64,000 nt of DNA from Clostridia bacterium (GTDB taxonomy: Bacteria; Bacillota; Clostridia; Oscillospirales; Acutalibacteraceae), in the NCBI GenBank assembly GCA_017436285.1, contig JAFSDL010000021.1:1-64000 (forward strand). The letters run 5' to 3'. A model generated the notes under the pieces. The model ran no database searches, was not told the DNA's origin, and saw only the letters and a list, made by a program, of their open reading frames with translations. The position numbers and the translations under genes were made by a program. Below, piece by piece: positions 25,690 through 32,971 of the stretch; the stretch's first letter is position 1, and the number at the start of each line of letters is the position of its first letter.

Positions 25690-26592
25690 TCAGACCAAAC
25701 TTCCTTTGGGACTCCAAACAGCCTGAGGATAATACTCATCAATCATTCTCTTTACAAGGCTGCATTGCTTTGCTCTTTTTCTTGCATCATCCTCTGTTGA
25801 GTCCCAAGAGTGAGTAGCAGCTACAGAACCACCGGTTTTCAAATAAATCGGAGCTGCAATGCGAATCATTTCGGGAACTTCATAATGACGAATGAAACCT
25901 CCTGTTGATTTCGGATTCTCTGTGTGAATGTCTAAGGGGCAGTCCACAGCCTGACGCATAGCAGAAAGCATTTGCAACTGAATATCACGCACAGGGTTAA
26001 TTGAATCAGCTCCAATATTCTCTAAAAGCTTAGCAGAGCAAGGGTTACCGTGACCTGCATGAGCTGATATTTTAAAATGACAATCCGCTGGAATTTCCCC
26101 TGATTTACGCATTTCATTTAATATCCACAAACAACCCTCGTCATAAACCAAGAATCCACGACAACCGATTTCAGCTGCTCTCTTGACATCTTCAATTGCA
26201 CGAACAACCTGCTCCTGACCCCTCAAACGATAACCCATACGAACACCCTCTTCGGTGTGGACAGAAGCAGAGGTATCGGTAGTTGCTCTGGGACCGATTG
26301 CAAGAATAAGATCTGTCTTCCACAAATGAGAAAGCTCAACCATATCATATATTTCTTTGTCAGTAAGGCGCATTATCCCCTGAGTCTGTGTTACACGGTG
26401 AAGATACAAGCCGTAATTATCCATTGCTTCCAGCAATGCTTTCATAACCTTTGGTCCCTGAATACCCGGAACCTCAAAGCGAAACTGTCCCCCATCCTTA
26501 AAGCGTTTTTCTGAATCAGGTAAATCATATGCATCTCCGCCCGGGAGTCCGACAGACATTAAAAAATTTCTTGTTTTATTCATACTGTTCAT
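25690..26592 (-). CDS. TIM-barrel-like protein of unknown function
   Basis: A 300-residue cytoplasmic protein beginning MNSMNKTRNFLMSVGLPGGD at 26592, where AAAGGGA lies upstream; a longer frame at 26667 would overlap the preceding gene. Strongly conserved-looking motifs include F-R-F-E-V-P-G-I-Q-G-P, L-H-R-V-T-Q-T-Q-G-I-M-R, L-A-I-G-P-R-A-T, G-F-L-V-Y-D-E-G, H-F-K-I-S-A-H-A-G-H-G-N-P, G-A-D-S-I-N-P-V-R-D and L-D-I-H-T-E-N-P-K-S-T-G-G-F-I-R. Repeated strand-helix units with charged residues at strand ends suggest an (alpha/beta)8 barrel. Such proteins are sometimes labelled peptidase U32-like, but the U32 signature is not visible. Its operon position suggests an enzyme in the same pathway. 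Confidence 0.75.
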   Translation of the reverse strand: MNSMNKTRNFLMSVGLPGGDAYDLPDSEKRFKDGGQFRFEVPGIQGPKVMKALLEAMDNYGLYLHRVTQTQGIMRLTDKEIYDMVELSHLWKTDLILAIGPRATTDTSASVHTEEGVRMGYRLRGQEQVVRAIEDVKRAAEIGCRGFLVYDEGCLWILNEMRKSGEIPADCHFKISAHAGHGNPCSAKLLENIGADSINPVRDIQLQMLSAMRQAVDCPLDIHTENPKSTGGFIRHYEVPEMIRIAAPIYLKTGGSVAATHSWDSTEDDARKRAKQCSLVKRMIDEYYPQAVWSPKGSLV

Positions 26593-26626
26593 ATATATCC
26601 CTTTCTGCTTTTTGAGCTTTTGTTTT

Positions 26627-27766
26627 TTAATCTGATGACAAAATTTTGTTTTCGATAAATTTATCAATATATTCTCTATGGTCGAATAAGATAGGTGGCA
26701 ATTTCCTGTTCAAACCTTTATGAATACGACAATCTATAAAAGAAGCACTACCGCAATCCTTTAAAATGTCAATCGCATCTGCCAGTTCAGCTTCTGTAGT
26801 AACATAATGATGTACAGTTGCATAACCACAAGCCTCTGCAACCGCCGTAAAATCAACATTATAGCCTGCAGATGGTTGACCTCCCACAGATTCGTGTGCA
26901 CCGTTATTAAGAACTATATGCATAAATTTAGGTAGCTTTATTTTGCTTACCATTGTCATTGCACCCATATGCATCATAAGCGCAGAGTCGCCGTCAAGAG
27001 CAACAACGTGCCTGTTGGGATTATTTAAAGCAATACCAAGTGCAACCGACGAGGAATGACCCATTGCACCAACATTAAGAAAATCATTTTCTTTTGATTC
27101 ATTTCTTCTTTCACGCAGGAAAAATAATTCTCTTGTTGCTCTGCCTGTTGTAGCAGAAAAAATTGTATCTGATGGCATATTATCCAGAATTACTTCCATA
27201 GCCTCTTCTCTGCTCATAGGGTATTGAGCATCGATGTCATTATCTTTTTCTGCAGTTGCCATCACACCTTTGGGAGATATAAGCGCAAAAGGACGACGAT
27301 TTGTTTTGCAGTAATTTACTGCTTTTTTAACTACAGTTTCAAATTCCTCATCGTTATCTGAAAGTATAGCGTACGGTATCTGTAATAAATCCAGCAATCC
27401 GGGTGTTATTTCACCCTGAAGCTTATGCTGAGGATGATTGGGCTCTGAGTTACCCTGCCCTCTCCAACCAATAAGCAGGAGCATAGGCACAGCGTAAACA
27501 TCTTTATCTGCAAGGCTTGCTAACGGATTCACAGTGTTTCCTAAGCCACTATTCTGCATATATACCAACGGAATTTTTTTTGTTGATAAAAAATATCCTG
27601 CTGCAATACCCACAGCATTGCCTTCGTTAGCAGCAATTACATTGCTATCACTATGATTTTGTAATGCGTAATTACAAAATCCGTTAAGATAAGAATCGGG
27701 AACGCCTGTAAAAAATTCAATACCCTTATCATTGAGTGTCTTAAAAACATTTTCTTGATTTAACAT
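26627..27766 (-). CDS. Phosphonopyruvate/sulfopyruvate-decarboxylase-like TPP enzyme
   Basis: Single-chain thiamine-diphosphate decarboxylase, 379 residues. The N-terminal PYR domain has F-F-T-G-V-P-D-S-Y-L and A-A-N-E-G-N-A-V-G-I-A-A-G, with the activating Glu; the C-terminal PP domain has A-L-D-G-D-S-A-L-M-M-H-M-G-A and L-N-N-G-A-H-E-S-V-G-G-Q, close to the N-G-x-H-x-S-x-G-G-Q motif of phosphonopyruvate decarboxylase (Ppd) and sulfopyruvate decarboxylase (ComDE). The expected product is an aldehyde with a 2-carbon acid group. No phosphoenolpyruvate mutase or aminotransferase is adjacent, so phosphonate biosynthesis is not supported. It abuts the aldo-keto reductase gene with no gap, suggesting decarboxylation followed by aldehyde reduction. 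Confidence 0.85.
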   Translation of the reverse strand: MLNQENVFKTLNDKGIEFFTGVPDSYLNGFCNYALQNHSDSNVIAANEGNAVGIAAGYFLSTKKIPLVYMQNSGLGNTVNPLASLADKDVYAVPMLLLIGWRGQGNSEPNHPQHKLQGEITPGLLDLLQIPYAILSDNDEEFETVVKKAVNYCKTNRRPFALISPKGVMATAEKDNDIDAQYPMSREEAMEVILDNMPSDTIFSATTGRATRELFFLRERRNESKENDFLNVGAMGHSSSVALGIALNNPNRHVVALDGDSALMMHMGAMTMVSKIKLPKFMHIVLNNGAHESVGGQPSAGYNVDFTAVAEACGYATVHHYVTTEAELADAIDILKDCGSASFIDCRIHKGLNRKLPPILFDHREYIDKFIENKILSSD

Positions 27767-28741
27767 TTATTTTCCTCCCGTTGGAGCATTTCCTTTATAA
27801 AGAGTGAAATAAGCAGGACTATCGCCTTTCGTTATGTTCCAGGCATCTTCAAAAGCTTTAACAACATCCTCAGGCAAAGCACCTTGATTAAGTGCTTCAA
27901 TATTCTGAGTCAAATGATCAATTTTACTTGCACCAATCAGTATGGAGTCGCCTCTGTTACCATCCAGCATCGAATGATATGCCATCCAACGATAAGTGGC
28001 ATCCACGATTGATATACCATGCTTTTGAGCAGTTTCATTGATTTTGTTCACCGCATCAAAATAAGTCTTTTTCCAATAACGCCCTTGATAGTTGGGACGA
28101 TGGGTAAAACGACCATCCTCCGGAGCATCCTCATATTTGGTGTAGCGACCTGATAATATTCCCCCTGCCAACGGATTATACGCATAAAAGCGCATTCCAA
28201 AATAATTAAGAGCAGCATTTAATTCTGTTTCTGCATTTCTTGTCAACGGATTGTAAATACCTTGGTATACGGTTGGCTTTATCCAGCCGTGCTTATCACA
28301 CAAATGACAAACATCTGCAACCATCCAAGCCGGAAAATTAGAAAGCCCGAGCTCCTTAAATTTTCCTTTATCATATAAATCTGCCATAGCAGAGAGAACG
28401 GAGCTTACAGGTGTTGCAGGATCAGGAAAATGCAAATAAACAGTATCAACACTTTCTAGTTTCATTCTTTCAAGACTTTCGTTAAGCTGCTTATATGCCG
28501 CTTCACCATCCAATTTACCGGTAATGCGCGGGTTAACTTTGGTTGCAATCTTATAAGGTCTGCTCACATTTGCCAATGCCTCACCAAGCAATCTTTCACA
28601 ATCACCGTTATTATAAACATAAGCTGTATCCAGTTCATCATACCCTGCATCTAAAAATGAGTTTATAAATTTTTCTACCGTTGGATTGAAAACCGACTCA
28701 CCAAATGTCATAGTTCCCAATGCTAATTTCACATCACTCAT
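27767..28741 (-). CDS. Aldo/keto reductase, aflatoxin-aldehyde-reductase type
   Basis: NADPH-dependent carbonyl reductase with an (alpha/beta)8 barrel, 324 residues. Family hallmarks are L-A-L-G-T-M-T-F-G, the catalytic D-T-A-Y-V-Y-N-N (Asp and Tyr), the Lys in A-T-K-V-N, V-Y-L-H-F-P-D (His), and L-G-L-S-N-F-P. The sequence fits the AKR7-like group that handles small aldehydes such as succinic semialdehyde. It lies 13 bp after the MmgE/PrpD gene and directly before the TPP decarboxylase, so it may reduce that enzyme's aldehyde product. Confidence 0.88.
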   Translation of the reverse strand: MSDVKLALGTMTFGESVFNPTVEKFINSFLDAGYDELDTAYVYNNGDCERLLGEALANVSRPYKIATKVNPRITGKLDGEAAYKQLNESLERMKLESVDTVYLHFPDPATPVSSVLSAMADLYDKGKFKELGLSNFPAWMVADVCHLCDKHGWIKPTVYQGIYNPLTRNAETELNAALNYFGMRFYAYNPLAGGILSGRYTKYEDAPEDGRFTHRPNYQGRYWKKTYFDAVNKINETAQKHGISIVDATYRWMAYHSMLDGNRGDSILIGASKIDHLTQNIEALNQGALPEDVVKAFEDAWNITKGDSPAYFTLYKGNAPTGGK

Positions 28742-28754
28742 ATTGGTACACTCC

Positions 28755-30089
28755 TTATAAATTCGCTATAATTTCTTCTACCGTTACATTATTTTTATAT
28801 ACACTGTTGAATATATTTTCACTCACTTGACTCGATATGCCGGCATATTTGAGTAAGCCATTGTACCGTTCTCTGAATTCACAATCCGTTAAAGGATTTT
28901 CAGGCTCACCTTTGGGGAAATCCACACGCTTAATATATTCATTATTTTTAGTTTTTACGGTTACAATTGCTGCCTGAACCTCAGGAAACTCTGAACTCAG
29001 ATTTTCATCTTCAATAACTTCAATTTTTTTTGTTAAAGCCAGTACTTCCGGATTTTTAACAGTTTCTTCTGAGAATTCCTGCATTCCTGCCTTGCCATAA
29101 ATCAAACCCACTGCTGTTGCATATGGAATGCTCATTTTGGCACTATAGCTTCCCGGGATATCTGTATGGTTATGTCCGGCAACAGCTAAATCATACGTTC
29201 TGATATTTATCTTCTCAACTTCGTTTAACGAAATCCGGGTTCTCAATTGGATAGCTGCCTCTACTGAAGGATGAGTGTATCTGCAGGAAGCATAAGGCTT
29301 TGTATAAGATTTCATAATAGCATATGTTCCATTCAACAACACAGGCTTGAGTTCTACTGATTCTTTCCCAAGCATCATCATAAAAAAACCACGTCCGCCA
29401 AGCGGGTCTGAATGCCCCTTAAAGCCACTTTTAGCTATTTGCAAAGCAGAAAGAGAAAGCAATGCTGTTTTAGCAACATTATACGGCTTTAATTCACTTC
29501 CGTTGTCCAAAACCTTTAACATTCCGCTTGCAGATACACAAGCAGCAGCAAAGGACTGAAAACGTTCTTCTTCAGAAAACCCAAGCATATAGCTTGCGGC
29601 TATTGTTGCACCTAAAGTTCCGCAGGTCCCTGTCGCGTGATACCCCCGCGCTTTATGCTCCGGCTGAATAGAAACCGCCATTGTATAAGAAGCCTCATAT
29701 CCAATGATTGCAGCCTTAAGCATATCCTCAACGGAAATTTTATATCTTTGAGCCAAGGGTATAAGAAGAGAAAAAATCGGACTTCCCAGATGAATAATTC
29801 CGGAATTAGTTCCGTCATCAAAATCCAGAGCGTGCCCATTTAATCCGTTTAAAAACACCGCTTCTTTTAAAGTAAAATTCTTACCAGTTCCTATTACTTT
29901 AAAATCACCTTTTTCAGGAACCGAAAAATCATAATATTTATCTAATTTTTCTTCCTGAAATTTTGCGCCTGCACAAGCTACAGCTATATAATCAAGAAGA
30001 CTACGTTTTGCCCTTACCAATACCTCCTCGGGAATATCCATATTCCATACATCATCCAAGGACTTTAAAAATTCAATTGACTTGTTCAT
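28755..30089 (-). CDS. MmgE/PrpD-family protein
   Basis: First gene of the operon, 444 residues from ATG 30089, with AGGAGA upstream; a longer frame at 30122 has no ribosome site. The family covers 2-methylcitrate dehydratase (PrpD), cis-aconitate decarboxylase and iminodisuccinate epimerase. Visible signatures: L-L-D-Y-I-A-V-A-C-A-G, L-N-G-L-N-G-H-A-L-D-F-D-D-G, G-Y-E-A-S-Y-T-M-A, R-G-Y-H-A-T-G-T-C-G-T-L-G-A-T-I-A-A and K-P-Y-A-S-C-R-Y-T-H-P. The G-H-A-x-D-x-D-D and Y-H-x-T-G-T-C-G segments form the active site in this family. The reaction here is unknown; lack of prpBC argues against the methylcitrate cycle. Confidence 0.88.
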   Translation of the reverse strand: MNKSIEFLKSLDDVWNMDIPEEVLVRAKRSLLDYIAVACAGAKFQEEKLDKYYDFSVPEKGDFKVIGTGKNFTLKEAVFLNGLNGHALDFDDGTNSGIIHLGSPIFSLLIPLAQRYKISVEDMLKAAIIGYEASYTMAVSIQPEHKARGYHATGTCGTLGATIAASYMLGFSEEERFQSFAAACVSASGMLKVLDNGSELKPYNVAKTALLSLSALQIAKSGFKGHSDPLGGRGFFMMMLGKESVELKPVLLNGTYAIMKSYTKPYASCRYTHPSVEAAIQLRTRISLNEVEKINIRTYDLAVAGHNHTDIPGSYSAKMSIPYATAVGLIYGKAGMQEFSEETVKNPEVLALTKKIEVIEDENLSSEFPEVQAAIVTVKTKNNEYIKRVDFPKGEPENPLTDCEFRERYNGLLKYAGISSQVSENIFNSVYKNNVTVEEIIANL

Positions 30090-30136
30090 AAAATCTCCTA
30101 TATTCACTAATATATGCAGCAAACAAATTTTATTTT

Positions 30137-30155
30137 GGTTATAGGTTTTATAACC
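30137..30155 (-). promoter_or_regulatory. Candidate operator of the minus-strand operon
   Basis: Perfect inverted repeat GGTTATA-N5-TATAACC containing a T-N11-A core (LysR-type). It lies just downstream of the predicted start site of the operon. On the minus strand it contains ACCTATAAC, also present in the second operator. Confidence 0.6.
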
Positions 30156-30165
30156 AATCGTTTAT

Positions 30166-30194
30166 ATGTTATCATATTCTCGAAAATATGTCAA
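30166..30194 (-). promoter_or_regulatory. Promoter of the seven-gene operon
   Basis: Minus strand TTGACA (30189-30194), 17-base spacer, TAACAT (30166-30171). The predicted start site is near 30159, followed by the 30137-30155 operator. Confidence 0.6.
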
Positions 30195-30283
30195 TGTATT
30201 TTTTAGTTTTTTTATATAAAATCGCTTAAGTCAAGCCTAAACAACTGTATTTTTTTGTGTAATATTACATTATTAAAAAAGTA

Positions 30284-30311
30284 TTGACAAATTTCAAATT
30301 AAAAGTATAAT
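30284..30311 (+). promoter_or_regulatory. Promoter of the permease genes
   Basis: Consensus TTGACA (30284-30289), 16-base spacer, TATAAT (30306-30311). The strongest promoter match in the window. Confidence 0.75.
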
Positions 30312-30331
30312 ATAACCGTTACGCAATAACA

Positions 30332-30353
30332 CCTATAACTCAAAAGTTTTAGG
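30332..30353 (+). promoter_or_regulatory. Candidate operator downstream of the permease promoter
   Basis: Imperfect inverted repeat CCTATAAC-N6-GTTTTAGG. It shares ACCTATAAC with the operator at 30137-30155 and lies about 15 bases after the predicted start site, a position suited to repression. Confidence 0.5.
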
Positions 30354-30402
30354 CGTTAACAAAAATTAACAATAAATAATGAAACTGAAAGGAGAAAACA
30401 AA

Positions 30403-31761
30403 ATGCCTTCATGTTTAATTTATCTCGGCATTATGCTCGCAGTTATTATCGTGTGGTTTATGGTTGTAAAACGTCCTGTTTACGAAGCAGTTTTACTCAG
30501 CTTCCTCGTTTTACTTACAGTCACAGGTACCTGGGGCAATGTCTGGGGTTACATTAACGATGCATTGTCTACCTCTCTCTTGTATTCAATGGTAGCCTTT
30601 GTTTCAATGTCCATTTTGTTGACCAAAACTAAGATTATTGATAGCTGTATTGCTGTTATTCTTTCACTCGTTGGCAGATTAACAGGTGGTGCAGGTTATG
30701 CCGCAGTTGTTGCAAGCTCATTTATGGGTGCACTCTCCGGCTCCGGTCCCGGTAACGTTATGGCAACAGGCTCAATTACAATTCCTGCTATGAAGAAATC
30801 AGGCTTCCCTGCTGAGCTTGCAGCAAACATTGAAAGTAACTCAAGCTATATGGGTAATATGATTCCCCCTTCATCAAATATTGTTGCCGCTTTAGGTGCA
30901 TTTACCGCGCTTTATCCCAACCTTAACATCACAACCGGTCAGTTCTGGATTGTTCTTTGGGGCATTGCAATCTGGTTTGTTGTCCAGAGAATTGTTATGG
31001 TATTCGGCTTCTGCAAATACTATAAGGTTAAGCCTATGTCTAAGGAAGACCTTCCGGACCTCAAGGAAACACTCAAAAAAGGTTGGCAGGGCTTATTGAT
31101 TCCTGTTATCATTCTCCTTCCCTTTATTCTTGACTATCTTTTCAAAGACACATTCTTTACAGAGCGTCTTGGTGCTGATGGTGCAAAAGGACTTTCAAGC
31201 TCCATTCTCCTCTTTATTGGTGGTCTTGCTTCAATTTACACATGTCTTATTGCAAAAGATAAAAAAGTTGTTAAAATCAACAATATTGCGAAAATGTTTG
31301 CTGATGGTGTAAAAACAATCGCTCCTTCAATAGGCGTATGTGTATTCGGTTATATGGTAGGCTCATTATTCAGCGAGCTTAATGTTTCCGAAGAAATGGG
31401 TGCTATTATCACCGCTTGGAACTTTGGTAAATTAGGTACTGTTGTTGCGGTTTGCTTAATTACTTGCTTTATGGGTATGATTATTCCCGGTTCTTCCCTT
31501 GTTGTTATTTTCGGACCAATGTTCATTACAGTTCTTGCAAATGTTGGTTGCGAACCTTTACTTGTTGCTGCAATGCTTCCTTGCATCTGTGGTGTTATGT
31601 GCGGTATCACTCCCCCTCTCGGACTTGGTATGTACGCAGGTATGACCCTTGCAGAATCTGATTTCAGTAAGACATTTAAGAATAATATGTTCTGGGTTGC
31701 TGCCCAGTTTATTCTTGAAGTTGTAGTTCTTATGGGATGGCTTCCCATATTAGGCTTATAA
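30403..31761 (+). CDS. TRAP/DctM-like organic-acid permease, large subunit
   Basis: Integral membrane transporter of about 452 residues with roughly a dozen helices. The block A-L-S-G-S-G-P-G-N-V-M-A-T-G-S-I-T-I-P-A-M-K-K-S-G-F followed by I-E-S-N-S-S-Y-M-G-N-M-I-P-P-S-S-N matches the substrate/ion-binding loop of DctM proteins, and a second pseudo-repeat has G-M-I-I-P-G-S-S-L-V-V-I-F-G-P and G-I-T-P-P-L-G-L. ATG 30403 is preferred, with AAAGGAG eight bases upstream; the ATG at 30379 precedes that site. No periplasmic binding protein gene is adjacent. Likely imports the organic acid degraded by the divergent operon. Confidence 0.8.
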   Translation: MPSCLIYLGIMLAVIIVWFMVVKRPVYEAVLLSFLVLLTVTGTWGNVWGYINDALSTSLLYSMVAFVSMSILLTKTKIIDSCIAVILSLVGRLTGGAGYAAVVASSFMGALSGSGPGNVMATGSITIPAMKKSGFPAELAANIESNSSYMGNMIPPSSNIVAALGAFTALYPNLNITTGQFWIVLWGIAIWFVVQRIVMVFGFCKYYKVKPMSKEDLPDLKETLKKGWQGLLIPVIILLPFILDYLFKDTFFTERLGADGAKGLSSSILLFIGGLASIYTCLIAKDKKVVKINNIAKMFADGVKTIAPSIGVCVFGYMVGSLFSELNVSEEMGAIITAWNFGKLGTVVAVCLITCFMGMIIPGSSLVVIFGPMFITVLANVGCEPLLVAAMLPCICGVMCGITPPLGLGMYAGMTLAESDFSKTFKNNMFWVAAQFILEVVVLMGWLPILGL

Positions 31762-31773
31762 GGAGGTAGCGAA

Positions 31774-32067
31774 ATGAAAAATGTATGTAAAAAAATTGCA
31801 TCAGTTCTCAAAACTATCTTTGGGTACGGTGTTATGATTGCCCTTTTTGGTGGCGGTCTTACATTCTTCGGTTATGTTGCCGCACTTATTATCGGCGGTG
31901 ACACTGCAGCTACAATCTGCGACTTTATCAAGAATAGCGTTCTCCCCGTAATCATTTATATTTCAACCATAATGGTTTTATTAGGGTTGGTTGCAATGTA
32001 TCTTAACGGTGAAACTGCTTTGACACCTGATAAGAAAAAATCTTCAAAGCACGAAGGCGAAATGTAA
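31774..32067 (+). CDS. Small two-helix membrane protein, possible permease partner
   Basis: A 97-residue protein with two predicted membrane helices (about 17-40 and 50-75) and a basic Lys-rich C-terminal tail (KKKSSKHEG). It starts 12 bases after the large permease gene with AGGAGG upstream, so it is cotranslated with it. By position it would correspond to the small TRAP subunit (DctQ), but DctQ normally has four helices and about 160-180 residues; this is far shorter and may be a reduced or unrelated accessory subunit. Confidence 0.75.
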   Translation: MKNVCKKIASVLKTIFGYGVMIALFGGGLTFFGYVAALIIGGDTAATICDFIKNSVLPVIIYISTIMVLLGLVAMYLNGETALTPDKKKSSKHEGEM

Positions 32068-32079
32068 TTTCAAATTTAT

Positions 32080-32118
32080 GACCCGATTGATAAAGTTAGT
32101 TTATCAATCGGGTCATTT
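32080..32118. terminator. Bidirectional terminator after the permease genes
   Basis: GACCCGATTGATAAA-N5-TTTATCAATCGGGTC, perfect, followed by ATTTTC; also suits the converging HAD gene. Confidence 0.85.
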
Positions 32119-32856
32119 TCATATTGTCTTTAAATATTCATTAAGTACATTCCAATTATTAACTGTGATATATTCCCCTTTTATTCCGTCCTCACGGAAT
32201 TCGAGGGGGATTTCTGATTTTTCATCAAGAAGCACAGGTACCATACCCACACCCTGAGCACCATCAACATCGGGAATTTTACCATCACCGCAATACCAGC
32301 ACTCCTCAGGCTTAAGGTGAGCATAATTTGAAGCGGCAACAAATATTTTTTCAGATGGCTTTGTGAACATCAAATCTGCACTTGTCAGGCAGAATTCAGG
32401 ACTAATTGAGGGGATCCATTGCTTTATGGAAAGCGCAAGCCCTTCACCACTCATTGCATTGTTACTGATTATGGCATATCTGATATTCAGCTTTTCAAGA
32501 GCCTCGAAAAGCTCAGGAACACCATCAATAACCGTTCTTGTTGAATTAAAGCGGTCAAAAAGTTCCTCCTGCTGTGCCACAGGTAAATCAATATGCAATC
32601 CTGTATTCATAGTTGCATATTTAATTATTGCAGATAAGGGAGCATCTAAAGTAATTCCCGATTTTGATTTTAAGCCCTTGCAGACCTCATTCATATATTC
32701 ATCCCAATATTGTGAAAGCTCTTTTTCATTTGTGACATCAGGATTTTCAGATGCCTTTAAAAGTGCGAAAAAGCCTTTCTCTGCGATGCATTTCCCGTCG
32801 TTAAAAAGAGTTCCGCCAACATCAAAAAGTATCATTTTCGGTTTTTTATTATACAT
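32119..32856 (-). CDS. HAD-superfamily phosphatase-like hydrolase
   Basis: A 245-residue cytoplasmic HAD protein. Motif I is F-D-V-G-G-T-L, in which Gly takes the place of the second Asp (D-x-D) that usually acts as general acid; motif II is I-S-N-N-A-M-S, and motif III/IV appears as K-P-S-E-K-I-F ... Y-C-G-D-G-K-I-P-D-V-D-G-A. The D-x-G substitution lowers confidence in ordinary phosphatase activity; DxG forms include dehalogenase-like and altered-mechanism members. Substrate unknown. It converges on the permease genes and is divergent from the OxlT-like transporter. Confidence 0.82.
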   Translation of the reverse strand: MYNKKPKMILFDVGGTLFNDGKCIAEKGFFALLKASENPDVTNEKELSQYWDEYMNEVCKGLKSKSGITLDAPLSAIIKYATMNTGLHIDLPVAQQEELFDRFNSTRTVIDGVPELFEALEKLNIRYAIISNNAMSGEGLALSIKQWIPSISPEFCLTSADLMFTKPSEKIFVAASNYAHLKPEECWYCGDGKIPDVDGAQGVGMVPVLLDEKSEIPLEFREDGIKGEYITVNNWNVLNEYLKTI

Positions 32857-32904
32857 AATTATACCTTTTTTCTACATATTTTTTCATATTTTAACAGAAA
32901 GTCA

Positions 32905-32932
32905 TTGAAAAGTAAATGTATTATGGTATAAT
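32905..32932 (+). promoter_or_regulatory. Promoter of the OxlT-like transporter gene
   Basis: TTGAAA (32905-32910), 16-base spacer, TATAAT (32927-32932). Confidence 0.65.
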
Positions 32933-32971
32933 TAAATCTATTATTTTGTTGTTTTGTCGGAGGTAATTTTT

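Noticed and set aside
24526..27766. A phosphonate biosynthesis cluster around the Ppd-like enzyme
   Set aside because: There is no PEP mutase or 2-aminoethylphosphonate transaminase; the neighbours are hydratases and a lyase.
32119..32856. Including the HAD protein in the 23-32 kb pathway
   Set aside because: It converges on the permease genes behind a strong terminator and has no shared operator.
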